From Octadecabacter arcticus 238 (GTDB taxonomy: Bacteria; Pseudomonadota; Alphaproteobacteria; Rhodobacterales; Rhodobacteraceae), in the NCBI RefSeq assembly GCF_000155735.2, contig NC_020908.1, forward strand, positions 3,663,001 to 3,727,000: a stretch of 64,000 nucleotides of DNA, given 5' to 3'. The notes beneath the pieces were generated by a model that was not told where the DNA came from, searched no databases, and worked only from the letters and a program-made list of their open reading frames with translations. The translations under genes and the position numbers were made by a program. Within the stretch, counting starts at the first letter, position 1. Each line of letters starts with the position of its first letter. Below, piece by piece: positions 8,853 through 16,380 of the stretch.

Positions 8853-10289
8853 GGGGATGTCCCGTACGATGTTGAAAATCGGGCGAGTGGCGCTGCTTGA
8901 TTGATGGTTAGGCGACGTCCTTGATTTGGTCAAGCGTTACGGTATTGCGATGATCTAGCAAAGCTTGCTTGAGAATGGGGAGTTGCTTGTAGGCCTTTAG
9001 GCGGCGGAAGCCTTTCGCGGCTTCCAGCATACCAGCCCCTGTCCAGCGCAGCGCCATTTTTGCATCGCGCCAGCGTTTGACGTTTCGACAGACCTGTCGG
9101 ATCACGCTGTTCATAGATTCAATGATGTTGGTGCTGGCCAATGAGCGTCTCAATTCCACAGGTAGCCCCAACCTAACAACAGTTAGAATTTCGTCTAGGC
9201 CCTCAAGGATCGACTTTGAAACGTCCGGAGCCTCAAGCTCTAGTCGCTGGGCAAGATTCCGCATCAACCGCTCGGCTTTGTCGGCATCATCAAGCTCCCA
9301 TGCTTGCTTCAGCGCGCGGCGTACGGAGGCGTGCAGCTTTGGAGGAAGCCTGTCAGTTATGTTGCGGGCCTTGTGTATCTGGCATCTTTGGATGGGAATA
9401 TCGGCACCAAATGTGCGCCGAATTGCCTTGGTCAGTGCCTTAGCCCCATCTACGATGAACAAATAGCAGCCCGCTGGATCGAGCCCACGCTCTATCAGAT
9501 TGTCCAAAAGCGCCTGAACCGTCGCGGCGTTCTCGGTCGCCCCTTCAATGACGCCCAGAGGGTGCTTTTCGCCTGAAACCTCCACACCCACGGCCGCAAG
9601 CACCAACAAATGATCGTCCAAATGCAGCCCGTCGATCTGGATCGCTACAAGGTCAAGCTCCGATAGATCAGATGACATCCACTCATCCAGGCGCGCTTGG
9701 GTGAGTGCTTTGAAGCGACGCGAAACTGCTGACCTGGACAGCCCGCTCCCTGCCTTATTAGGCACCTTCGCTTCGGGCAGCCGTACAGCTCGGTCATACT
9801 TACGGGTGGAAACATTCATCAACATTAGGCTCATTGCCCATTGTTCAAGGAAGCCACCCGAGGAGGCCTCTTCCCAGCTCGGCAGGACAATCTCTTTACC
9901 GGTCACTTTATCGCGCACACGGGCGCGCTCCAGCTCAATCTTCCCACCATGGAACCCAACCTGACCTTTCGCGGTGCCCCATCTGTGGCCAGGCTTGTCA
10001 GTGCAATGCTCGTATCGGCCACCCGCCAGCGTATCTGCGTCCTCACCAAACATCTGAACCAGACTGGCGACGCCCGCCGTCAGGCAGAACTGCTCGAAGC
10101 TCTCGCCAACTTTGTCCCAGGCTGTTTCCACGAGTTGATGAACATTCGACGCGCTGGCAAGTCCAGCGCTTGCTGTGATAGTCTTCTTCATGGTGTTGCT
10201 TCCTTTTGCGATTAAACACCCAGAGCCTACGGCTCAGGGGAAGCAACGCCACCCTAAATTAAAATTTCAACATTCTTCGGGACATTCCC
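8853..10289 (-). mobile_element. IS256 family element inserted in IS66 tnpC
   Basis: A 1437-bp element with imperfect terminal inverted repeats beginning GGGGATGTCCCG on the left and, on the opposite strand, GGGAATGTCCCG on the right. It is flanked by the direct repeat CGGCGCAG (8845-8852 and 10290-10297), the 8-bp target duplication expected for this family. Rejoining across the duplication restores the TnpC frame (APTLRR then RPRVFD). Confidence 0.9.
8908..10191 (-). CDS. IS256 (mutator-type) transposase
   Basis: A 427-residue uninterrupted DDE transposase. The core begins with VAIQIDGLHLDD (first Asp near residue 190), has FIVDGAKALTKAI (second Asp near 250) with the QRCQIHKARN segment typical of mutator-type enzymes, and STNIIESMNS carrying the catalytic Glu near 365. 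Nothing appears broken, and the clean target duplication and inverted repeats suggest it is one of the younger elements in this stack. Confidence 0.9.
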   Translation of the reverse strand: MKKTITASAGLASASNVHQLVETAWDKVGESFEQFCLTAGVASLVQMFGEDADTLAGGRYEHCTDKPGHRWGTAKGQVGFHGGKIELERARVRDKVTGKEIVLPSWEEASSGGFLEQWAMSLMLMNVSTRKYDRAVRLPEAKVPNKAGSGLSRSAVSRRFKALTQARLDEWMSSDLSELDLVAIQIDGLHLDDHLLVLAAVGVEVSGEKHPLGVIEGATENAATVQALLDNLIERGLDPAGCYLFIVDGAKALTKAIRRTFGADIPIQRCQIHKARNITDRLPPKLHASVRRALKQAWELDDADKAERLMRNLAQRLELEAPDVSKSILEGLDEILTVVRLGLPVELRRSLASTNIIESMNSVIRQVCRNVKRWRDAKMALRWTGAGMLEAAKGFRRLKAYKQLPILKQALLDHRNTVTLDQIKDVA

Positions 10290-10861
10290 CGGCGCAGTGT
10301 GGGGGCAGACACCTCATCGAGTTTTGGCTCGTCCTGACCTTCATCTATGAGGTCATCGTCCCCTTCGGCGACAGCAACAAGCAAGTCTTCCAGTGCCAGC
10401 TCCAGCTGCTCGATCTCACGCTCAATCTTTTCCGATGATTTGCCAAAGGCCAGTTTCTGGAGTTTGGCGATCCGCAGACGCAGCGCCTGAACAAGTTGGT
10501 CATGGACCCGCAAACTGGCCGATATCTTGACATTCTCGGCCTGCAACGCAGTAATCATCGCCTTCAAAACGGCGGGGTCGTTGGGGAGATTTTGGACATC
10601 AACGGCCATACGCCTGATTGCTAAAAAGCAGGTATAAACGCCATATAAATAGCACTAATCAGGCGTATAATTCACCCAACTCGAGCCGGTGGTGCGCCCC
10701 AATCTGGCCTGCGCCAATCCATACCCTGCCACAACATCGCCAGTTGCGCACAGGTCAGTCGCGCCGCGCCTTCTGATGCTGTCGGCCAAGCAAAGCGGCC
10801 CCGTTCAAGCACCTTGTAGTAAAGGCAAAAACCCTGGCCATCCCAATAAAGCAGCTTGATC

Positions 10862-10900
10862 CCCCTCTCACACATGTAAACATGTGTTGCTGGGCAATGA
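10862..10900 (-). repeat. Hairpin micro-insertion, copy E
   Basis: On the - strand: TCATTGCCCAGCAA, perfect stem ACACATGT / ACATGTGT with a TT loop, then TGAGAGGGG. Compared with copy B the stem changes on both arms together. It lies in sense orientation in IS66 tnpB between GRRGD and IKLLYWDG. Confidence 0.85.
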
Positions 10901-11012
10901 ATCACCGCGTCGTCCCCGTAACGCAAACACCGCACCACTGGCAGGCTTCTGACGCAGAAGCATCTTGGGTCAATGCCGCTAAGCCAGCAATCCCCTTGCG
11001 CATATCAGTCAC

Positions 11013-11060
11013 GGTGAACCATTTCGCGCCATTGGTCCGAGCGACCATGGCGAGCGGCCA
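11013..11060. repeat. Third-type hairpin insertion, copy 1 (GGTCCGAGCGAC loop)
   Basis: Core CGCCATTGGTCCGAGCGACC then ATGGCG: a CGCCAT/ATGGCG stem around a loop shared with 25693-25735. It is embedded in extra codons between MIGPGTGV and VTDMRKG of IS66 TnpB. Confidence 0.6.
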
Positions 11061-11136
11061 GATAAACCCAAACCCCAGTGCCCGGACCCCAGTGCCCGGA
11101 CCGATCATGCGGCGACTACCGCACGGATCAGGGCCG

Positions 11137-11484
11137 TCAGCGAGACCGGGTCCATTGTGCTGTCAAAATGCAGACAACGACTATATAGCAAGCGCAACTC
11201 AACTGCGGCCGGGGTGGCGTTTCGCTGGCACGGCACTGCGGCAACGGATTCCCGCCTGCCATGGGACTATCCAATGGATAAAAAAGGGCCCCAGCGTCAG
11301 GCGACCAAAGCCCTTTCTGCTTCAGGTCATGCCGCCACGCATAAATTTGTTGCCACCTAATCTCATGACGCTGCGCTACCTGCGTCACGCTCGCCCCGCT
11401 GACACCAACCGACATGACAATCTCGAGCTTGTCGTCGTCATACCAGAAGCGTCGCCGCTCCACCCCAAGAAATTGGCCCCGCAT
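11137..11484 (-). CDS. IS66 TnpA (Orf1), helix-turn-helix protein
   Basis: Reads MRGQFLGVERRRFWYDDDKL and then VSVTQVAQRHEIRWQQIYAW-like text, the helix-turn-helix of IS66 Orf1 proteins. The frame can be extended upstream to 11529, but the ATG at 11484 (115 residues) matches the family's usual length better. It binds element ends or assists the TnpC transposase. This is the only IS66 gene here that looks intact, but it has no working partners in this copy. Confidence 0.7.
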   Translation of the reverse strand: MRGQFLGVERRRFWYDDDKLEIVMSVGVSGASVTQVAQRHEIRWQQIYAWRHDLKQKGLWSPDAGALFYPLDSPMAGGNPLPQCRASETPPRPQLSCACYIVVVCILTAQWTRSR

Positions 11485-11771
11485 CGCACACCCCACATAA
11501 GACATGTCGCTAATGACGTCATTAAACACGTGTCTTAAAACAAAGCTCCAAGCTCAGGCAGGCGAGGCCAATCGCGCGGTTCCGTTAGTTTGAGCGAATG
11601 AGCAGCTGCACACCAACAACATACAAGACCTGGAACTGGTCTGGTCTTGTCTCGGTTTAGTTTCGGTCTCTTTCGAGCAATGTTTGCTATGAAGGAGATA
11701 TGGAATGGCAACGAGATATACAGACGCGTTTCGGCGTGATGCGGTGCGCATCGCGATCAGCAGTGGCTTAA

Positions 11772-11810
11772 CCCTTGCCCGACAGTCGATACGCAGTATC
11801 GATGAGAGGG
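11772..11810 (+). repeat. Hairpin micro-insertion, copy F
   Basis: CCTTGCCCGACAG, perfect stem TCGATAC / GTATCGA with loop GCA, TGAGAGGG. Located in IS3 orfA. The related relic at 26182 has the uninterrupted text at this point, so the insertion of about 38 nt is seen by comparison. Confidence 0.83.
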
Positions 11811-11880
11811 ACGACCGCAGGTATCATCAGATTTGGGCGTTGGCCTTTCGACGCTAAACAAGTGGGTTCAGCAACATCCG

Positions 11881-11921
11881 GCGCCCGTCAGGGTATTGCG
11901 CAGCAATGTCCCGAGAGGGGG
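11881..11921 (+). repeat. Hairpin micro-insertion, copy G
   Basis: Degenerate left flank CGCCCGTCAG, stem GGGTATTGC / GCAATGTCC with loop GCA (two G-T wobbles), right flank CGAGAGGGG. It marks the junction where IS3 orfA jumps into orfB, so it may lie at a deletion end point. Confidence 0.7.
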
Positions 11922-12087
11922 CAATCACACATTCAACATCGCGCCTCATCTGCTGGATCAGGATTTCTCAGCGGATGGCCCCAACCAGAAATGGGCTGGC
12001 GACATGTCCAATATCTGGACCAGTGAAGGGTGGCTGTATCTGGCTATCATCTTTGATTTGCACTCCCGTCGCGTCATCGGATGGGCC

Positions 12088-12125
12088 CCCTCTCATCGAT
12101 ACTTTGTATCGACTGCCGGTCAGTG
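12088..12125 (-). repeat. Hairpin micro-insertion, copy H
   Basis: On the - strand: CACTGACCGGCAG, stem TCGATAC / GTATCGA with loop AAA, TGAGAGGG. The arms equal those of copy F but the loop differs. Removing 38 nt restores VIGWA-VSNRMK of IS3 OrfB. Confidence 0.85.
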
Positions 12126-12560
12126 GTCAGTAACCGCATGAAACGGGATCTGGCGATCCGGGCGTTAGATATGGCCGTCGCTTTGCGACAGCCGCCCGAA
12201 GGCTGCATTCACCATACGGATCGCGGGTCGCAATATTGTTCCAACGAGTATCAACGCCGCCTATCAAAGCACGGCTTCAAGGCTTCGATCAGTGGTAAGG
12301 GCAATTGTTACGACAATTCCATGGTTGAAACGTTCTTCAAATCCATTAAGGCTGATCTTATTTGGCGTAACCGCTGGAAAACACGCCGTCAGGCCGAGTG
12401 TGCGATCTTCCAATATATCAATGGGTTCTATAACCCGCGCCGCCGCCACTCATCACTAGGCGGCAAAAGCCCCTTGGCATTTGAGCGAAAGGCCGCATAA
12501 ATGAGTTCAGGGACCGGAACGTAAGCGTGACAAGACCAGATTGAAATCCCGCGCGATCGC

Positions 12561-12598
12561 CCCTCTCATCGAAACTGCGTCTCGACTGCCGGGCAATG
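12561..12598 (-). repeat. Hairpin micro-insertion, copy I
   Basis: On the - strand: CATTGCCCGGCAG, stem TCGAGAC / GTTTCGA with loop GCA and one G-T wobble, TGAGAGGG. Removing 38 nt restores PRDR-DGSFEP of the IS256 transposase. Confidence 0.85.
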
Positions 12599-12670
12599 GA
12601 TGGCAGTTTTGAGCCGGAGCTGATCCAGAAAGGCCAGACCCGGATCGATGGGATGGATAACAAGATCATT

Positions 12671-12711
12671 CACTGCCCGGCAGGCGATTGCACGGCAATC
12701 TGCCGAGAGGG
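12671..12711 (+). repeat. Hairpin micro-insertion, copy J
   Basis: CACTGCCCGGCAG, stem GGCGATTGC / GCAATCTGCC with loop ACG and a single bulged T, CGAGAGG. Located in the IS256 transposase between DNKII and LYAAGLS. Confidence 0.83.
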
Positions 12712-12872
12712 TGGCTTTATGCGGCGGGCCTGTCGACCCGCGACATTCGCGCGCATCTCGAAGAGGTTTACGGCCTGAATGTGTCTGCCGACCTTATCAG
12801 CCGTGTCACCGACGCTGTTCTGGCTGAGGTGTCTGACTGGCAAAACCGCGCCTTAGAACCGATGTTTCCTGT

Positions 12873-12890
12873 CCACTGCCGGGCAATGGA
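12873..12890. repeat. Collapsed hairpin element at a deletion junction, copy K
   Basis: CCACTGCCGGGCAATGGA consists of two left flanks of the element facing each other, with no variable stem. It sits exactly where several hundred bases of the IS256 transposase are missing. This fits recombination or slippage between two opposed copies. Confidence 0.6.
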
Positions 12891-12950
12891 CGGTCTCAAG
12901 GGTTTTCCTGACGCCATCAACGCAGCCTTCCCGGAGACCACAGTCCAAGC

Positions 12951-13014
12951 TGGGGCGCCGCCCGTTCAGGGCTGAATTGGTCCACTGGGCCAATTCCAGG
13001 ACGCGCCTCACCCT
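12951..13014. repeat. Second-type palindromic insertion in IS256 (TCCACTGGG core)
   Basis: About 62 nt between the codons for TTVQ and CIVHLVR. It contains GGGGCGCCGCCCG then a 10-bp stem GAATTGGTCC / GGGCCAATTC around ACT. The layout matches 8334-8405 and 52632-52712. Confidence 0.7.
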
Positions 13015-13228
13015 GCATCGTGCATCTGGTGCGCCACTCGCTGAACGTCTGCGGCTGGAAGGATCGCAAGGCTGTGGCTAAAGACCTGAAGCGAGTTTAT
13101 CAGGCCACGGATGATTTCGAGACTGAATGGGGCCAGAAACACCTCTCAATCGCACCCTCATAGCGACGGGCATGGCAGGAGATCATCCCGTTCTTTGCCT
13201 TCCCACCAGCGGTGCGGAAAATCATCTA

Positions 13229-14421
13229 TACTCCCGCGCCTGAATTGACCTGAGGTTTTCCCCTCAAATCACTTTGTATTCCTTGAGCGATATGACGCGG
13301 AAGTTGTCGGTGACGGTGTCGCGGAACTCTGGCTATTTTTCTGGCAGGGTCTTGCGGAAGAAGTCGAAAATGGCCTCTGTGAATTGGTTGAACGTTGCAT
13401 AGTGCCGATTGTGGGTGACCCATTTGTGCATAACACCCCAAAGACGCTCGATCGGGTTGAGGTGCGGGGCATATGCTGGCAAGAAATGCAACTTCACCCG
13501 ACGTTCTGGGCTGTCCAGCCATGGCTGTAGTATCTTGGCATGATGATAGCGGGCATTGTCGACAAAGACGTGGATGGCCGTCTTGGTTTGGTTGTTGCGT
13601 TCCAACTTTTCCAGCATCTGTCGGGTTGTCTGGGCATTGATCTTCTCGCCTTCCACAAAGGTGAACTGGAAAGTCTCAAGGTCAAGCGCGCCCTGAATGT
13701 TGAGCCGCTTGCGCCCTGATGTCGCCTTCAGGGCCGTCTTTTGTCCCTTGGGGAACCAACCATGGGCGGGGCGGCTCTGGTGTTCGGGGTGGACAGCGTC
13801 CGAAAAGACAACCATCTCATCTGCGGCCAACCCGTTCATCAGGGCCTCATATTTGGCAATAAACGCAGCCTGCTTGGCTTCATCGGCCTGTGCAGGCAGC
13901 AATTGTGGTTTCTTATACGCGAACCCCAGGCGGCGCATCAGCTTGGCGGCTCCCGACGTGCTGTAGTTTTGGTCGCACTCGGCTAGAACATAGGCACAGA
14001 CCTCATCGGCATTGCGGGCAGGCTGCGCGGTGAAATGGGCTCTCACCGCCTGCTCTTGCACGACGGACAAATGACCCTGACGCTGGCTGTAGTCCTTCAG
14101 ACCGAAAAACGATAGTCCCGCACCGGCAAAGGCAAATCGCCACTCCGTCAAAACTGTCGGGCCAATATCCAAAATCCGGCAAACCGTTCCGGCGTCTTCT
14201 CCTGCGTCCCAAAGAAGAAACGCGCGCGCCCGTTTCCAAACAAGGGCGTCAACTTTGCGGCGGCGGCAAAGCGCTTCAAGTGCTATGCGCTGCTCGTCGG
14301 ATAAGGAGACTGTTTTGTAATGCTTGCTCATAAACTCAAAATACAGACTGAACCGCCTTTGGCCATGCGACGAAGTGAATCGCAGGCCCAAAATCGTCAG
14401 GTCAATTCAGGCGAAGGAGTA
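13229..14421 (-). mobile_element. IS630 family element, copy 1
   Basis: 1193 bp with ends TACTCC(C/T)GCGCCTGAATTGACC and its inverted counterpart. TA duplicates lie outside (13227-13228, 14422-14423), as expected for IS630/Tc1. It interrupts the IS256 transposase at codons IIY-TTN. One of five near-identical copies in the window. Confidence 0.93.
13264..14331 (-). pseudogene. IS630 transposase, copy 1 (premature stop)
   Basis: Same protein as the intact copies (start MSKHYKTVSLSDEQRIAL), but the Trp codon after KTLPEK has become TAG at 13333, removing the last 23 residues. The catalytic residues lie upstream, so partial activity cannot be excluded, although the missing tail is conserved in the other four copies. 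Confidence 0.85.
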
Positions 14422-14677
14422 TACACCACAAATGCGATTGAAAGCTTGAACCGAGTGATCCGAAAACCCACCAAAACGCGCGGCAGCTTTCCAACAGACG
14501 ATGCCGCAACCAAGCTAATCTATCTCGCGATCCGCAGTTTCGAGAAGGCTAGCAGATGCGTCAGAGAATGGGCCGCTGCCCGCAATCAGTTCGCTATCCT
14601 ATACCCAGAACGGTTCAACAGATGACCCATCAAATCAGCATCGGCGAAGCCTCATACACAGAACTTCGGATACTCCC

Positions 14678-14990
14678 ACGAGATCGCAGATCATCCCCGC
14701 TTCACACTGGCAACTGATGTTGATGTCTACTTTTGCGACCCGCAATCACCCCTCTCGGCAGATTGCTACGCAATCGCCTGCCGGGCAATGCGTGGCAACG
14801 CAGCTCAAATGAAAATACCAACCGGCTTTTGAGGCAGTATTTGCCAAGAGGCACCGACTTATCCGTCCATTCCCAAGCAAAACTCAGCGCAATGGCAAGG
14901 CAACTCAACGAACGCCCGCGCAAGACCTTGTAATATCACTTTCCAGCAGAGAAGTTCGTTGAGTGTGTTGCGTCGATCGGTTGAGTTCGC
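14678..14990 (+). pseudogene. IS30 family transposase C-terminal fragment
   Basis: Reads [19 protein letters not shown], then hairpin copy L, then [30 protein letters not shown], and after a TAA (Glu codon changed) YHFPAEKFVECVASIG. The N-terminal helix-turn-helix half is missing, cut near the end of the IS256 relic. It is a different IS30 lineage from the copies at 31972 and 34722. Confidence 0.82.
14749..14790 (-). repeat. Hairpin micro-insertion, copy L
   Basis: On the - strand: CATTGCCCGGCAG, stem GGCGATTGC / GCAATCTGCC with loop GTA, CGAGAGGGG. The arms are the same as in copy J but the loop differs and the host is an IS30 gene. Removal restores [15 protein letters not shown]. Confidence 0.85.
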
Positions 14991-15166
14991 CGGACAAAGC
15001 TGCGATTCAATTGCACCATCCCAATTGACGTTCTTTTGCGTGTTAATACTGCAGCACGGCCAGCGGGAGGAGAGCTTAAACGGTGCCGTTAGTGGTACCC
15101 TTTTGTGCAAACACAGTTTCACTACGCTGCTGCCGTTCATCGGTCCAATCGAAATTACTTAGAGTA

Positions 15167-16359
15167 TACTCCCGCGCCTGAATTGACCTGAGGTTTTCCC
15201 CTCAAATCACTTTGTATTCCTTGAGCGATATGACGCGGAAGTTGTCGGTGACGGTGTCGCGGAACTCTGGCCATTTTTCTGGCAGGGTCTTGCGGAAGAA
15301 GTCGAAAATGGCCTCTGTGAATTGGTTGAACGTTGCATAGTGCCGATTGTGGGTGACCCATTTGTGCATAACACCCCAAAGACGCTCGATCGGGTTGAGG
15401 TGCGGGGCATATGCTGGCAAGAAATGCAACTTCACCCGACGTTCTGGGCTGTCCAGCCATGGCTGTAGTATCTTGGCATGATGATAGCGGGTATTGTCGA
15501 CAAAGACGTGGATGGCCGTCTTGGTTTGGTTGTTGCGTTCCAACTTTTCCAGCATCTGTCGGGTTGTCTGGGCATTGATCTTCTCGCCTTCCACAAAGGT
15601 GAACTGGAAAGTCTCAAGGTCAAGCGCGCCCTGAATGTTGAGCCGCTTGCGCCCTGATGTCGCCTTCAGGGCCGTCTTTTGTCCCTTGGGGAACCAACCA
15701 TGGGCGGGGCGGCTCTGGTGTTCGGGGTGGACAGCGTCCGAAAAGACAACCATCTCATCTGCGGCCAACCCGTTCATCAGGGCCTCATATTTGGCAATAA
15801 ACGCAGCCTGCTTGGCTTCATCGGCCTGTGCAGGCAGCAATTGTGGTTTCTTATACGCGAACCCCAGGCGGCGCATCAGCTTGGCGGCTCCCGACGTGCT
15901 GTAGTTTTGGTCGCACTCGGCTAGAACATAGGCACAGACCTCATCGGCATTGCGGGCAGGCTGCGCGGTGAAATGGGCTCTCACCGCCTGCTCTTGCACG
16001 ACGGACAAATGACCCTGACGCTGGCTGTAGTCCTTCAGACCGAAAAACGATAGTCCCGCACCGGCAAAGGCAAATCGCCACTCCGTCAAAACTGTCGGGC
16101 CAATATCCAAAATCCGGCAAACCGTTCCGGCGTCTTCTCCTGCGTCCAAAAGAAGAAACGCGCGCGCCCGTTTCCAAACAAGGGCGTCAACTTTGCGGCG
16201 GCGGCAAAGCGCTTCAAGTGCTATGCGCTGCTCGTCGGATAAGGAGACTGTTTTGTATTGCTTGCTCATAAACTCAAAATACAGACTGAACCGCCTTTGG
16301 CCATGCGACGAAGTGAATCGCAGGCCCAAAATCGTCAGGTCAATTCAGGCGCAGAAGTA
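15167..16359 (-). mobile_element. IS630 family element, copy 2
   Basis: 1193 bp, same ends as copy 1, flanked by TA at 15165-15166 and 16360-16361. It lies next to an unassigned 175-nt spacer (14991-15164) in which I see no gene. Confidence 0.93.
15202..16269 (-). CDS. IS630 transposase, copy 2
   Basis: 355 residues from MSKQYKTVSLSDEQR. An upstream start in the same frame would add 20 residues read from the terminal repeat, which I consider untranslated. There is an N-terminal helix-turn-helix region, then the DDE core: VVFSDAVHPEHQ, HVFVDNARYHHAK (here HVFVDNTRYHHAK) and YAPHLNPIERLW. No frame defects, so it is probably active. Confidence 0.92.
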   Translation of the reverse strand: MSKQYKTVSLSDEQRIALEALCRRRKVDALVWKRARAFLLLDAGEDAGTVCRILDIGPTVLTEWRFAFAGAGLSFFGLKDYSQRQGHLSVVQEQAVRAHFTAQPARNADEVCAYVLAECDQNYSTSGAAKLMRRLGFAYKKPQLLPAQADEAKQAAFIAKYEALMNGLAADEMVVFSDAVHPEHQSRPAHGWFPKGQKTALKATSGRKRLNIQGALDLETFQFTFVEGEKINAQTTRQMLEKLERNNQTKTAIHVFVDNTRYHHAKILQPWLDSPERRVKLHFLPAYAPHLNPIERLWGVMHKWVTHNRHYATFNQFTEAIFDFFRKTLPEKWPEFRDTVTDNFRVISLKEYKVI

Positions 16360-16380
16360 TAAATGCGAAAAAAGCTGTAT

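Larger units (their letters stand above)
7270..10609 (-). pseudogene. IS66 TnpC transposase, broken by IS256, hairpin insertions and a stop
   Basis: The N-terminus (10609-10298) holds the coiled-coil leader (RLRIAKLQKLAFGKSSE). After removing IS256 (8853-10289) and one copy of its target duplication the frame continues RPRVFDATLRERLELDPGT with a CPDCGG zinc knuckle, then EDVSELFDMIAAQMKV. The DDE core appears as DDTPIRVLD and, after another insertion, DGYKGHAKLY; the C-terminus contains VAIDNNPAERALRP. Small insertions interrupt the frame at 8711-8759, 8529-8567, 8334-8405, 8218-8257 and 7929-7971. The terminal reading IHEH is cut by TAG at 7360 where the frame continues INRLDELLP, so a Lys codon has become a stop. 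Not functional. Confidence 0.85.
10672..11108 (-). pseudogene. IS66 TnpB (Orf2), frame-broken
   Basis: The start reads MIGPGTGV, followed by about 25 foreign residues containing a 14-bp tandem duplication and a third-type hairpin, then VTDMRKGIAGLAAL. The frame then shifts; ASGAVFALRGRRGD is readable in another frame and is cut from IKLLYWDGQGFCLYYKVLERGRFAW by hairpin copy E. TnpB is an accessory transposition protein of IS66 elements; this copy cannot be made intact. Confidence 0.8.
7270..11540 (-). mobile_element. IS66 family element, heavily disrupted
   Basis: Read on the - strand it has the IS66 order tnpA (11484 down), tnpB (11108 down), tnpC (10609 down to about 7270). Boundaries are approximate because I could not fix the inverted repeats. 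It is inactivated many times: an IS256 element sits inside tnpC with a clean 8-bp target duplication, and at least seven small hairpin insertions lie in tnpB and tnpC. The tnpC end also carries a nonsense codon. Confidence 0.8.
11705..12500 (+). pseudogene. IS3 transposase orfA-orfB, deleted and interrupted
   Basis: The start reads MATRYTDAFRRDAVRIAISS, the helix-turn-helix of OrfA. It is interrupted by copy F, resumes as GVGLSTLNKWVQQH, then jumps at copy G directly into the OrfB integrase core (NIAPHLLDQDFSADGPNQKW, first catalytic Asp in GDMSNIW). Copy H breaks it at RRVIGWA|VSNRMK. The remainder (HTDRGSQYCS, then GNCYDNSMVETFFKSIK with the catalytic Glu) runs to a normal end FERKAA. The region between OrfA and OrfB is lost. 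Not functional. Confidence 0.85.
11560..12510 (+). mobile_element. IS3 family element, internally deleted
   Basis: The leader, with TTTCGAGCAATGTTTGCTAT and a strong ribosome-binding site before the start at 11705, is shared with the relic at 23700-23760 and 26168-26319. Between orfA and orfB the middle is missing. Three hairpin insertions (F, G, H) lie in it. Ends are approximate. Confidence 0.7.
12530..14640 (+). pseudogene. Second IS256 transposase, deleted and split by IS630
   Basis: Recognisable pieces in order: QIEIPRDR, (copy I) [24 protein letters not shown], (copy J) [20 protein letters not shown] and [14 protein letters not shown], then a large deletion at copy K. It resumes [19 protein letters not shown], a second-type hairpin, CIVHLVRHSLNVCGWKDRK and AWQEIIPFFAFPPAVRKIIY. 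The IS630 element then interrupts at a TA. After it the frame continues TTNAIESLNRVIRK (catalytic Glu) and ends FAILYPERFNR. The central Asp residues are lost in the deletion. It belongs to a different IS256 subgroup from 8908-10191. Confidence 0.85.

Noticed and set aside
7929..14790. CRISPR array or integron attC cassette array
   Set aside because: The hairpin copies are irregularly spaced, occur in both orientations, lie inside decaying transposase genes and lack spacers, leader, cas genes or an integrase; the constant flanks do not match the attC core sites.
14859..15140. 93-residue - strand frame
   Set aside because: It runs antisense to the end of an IS30 transposase fragment and has no family resemblance.
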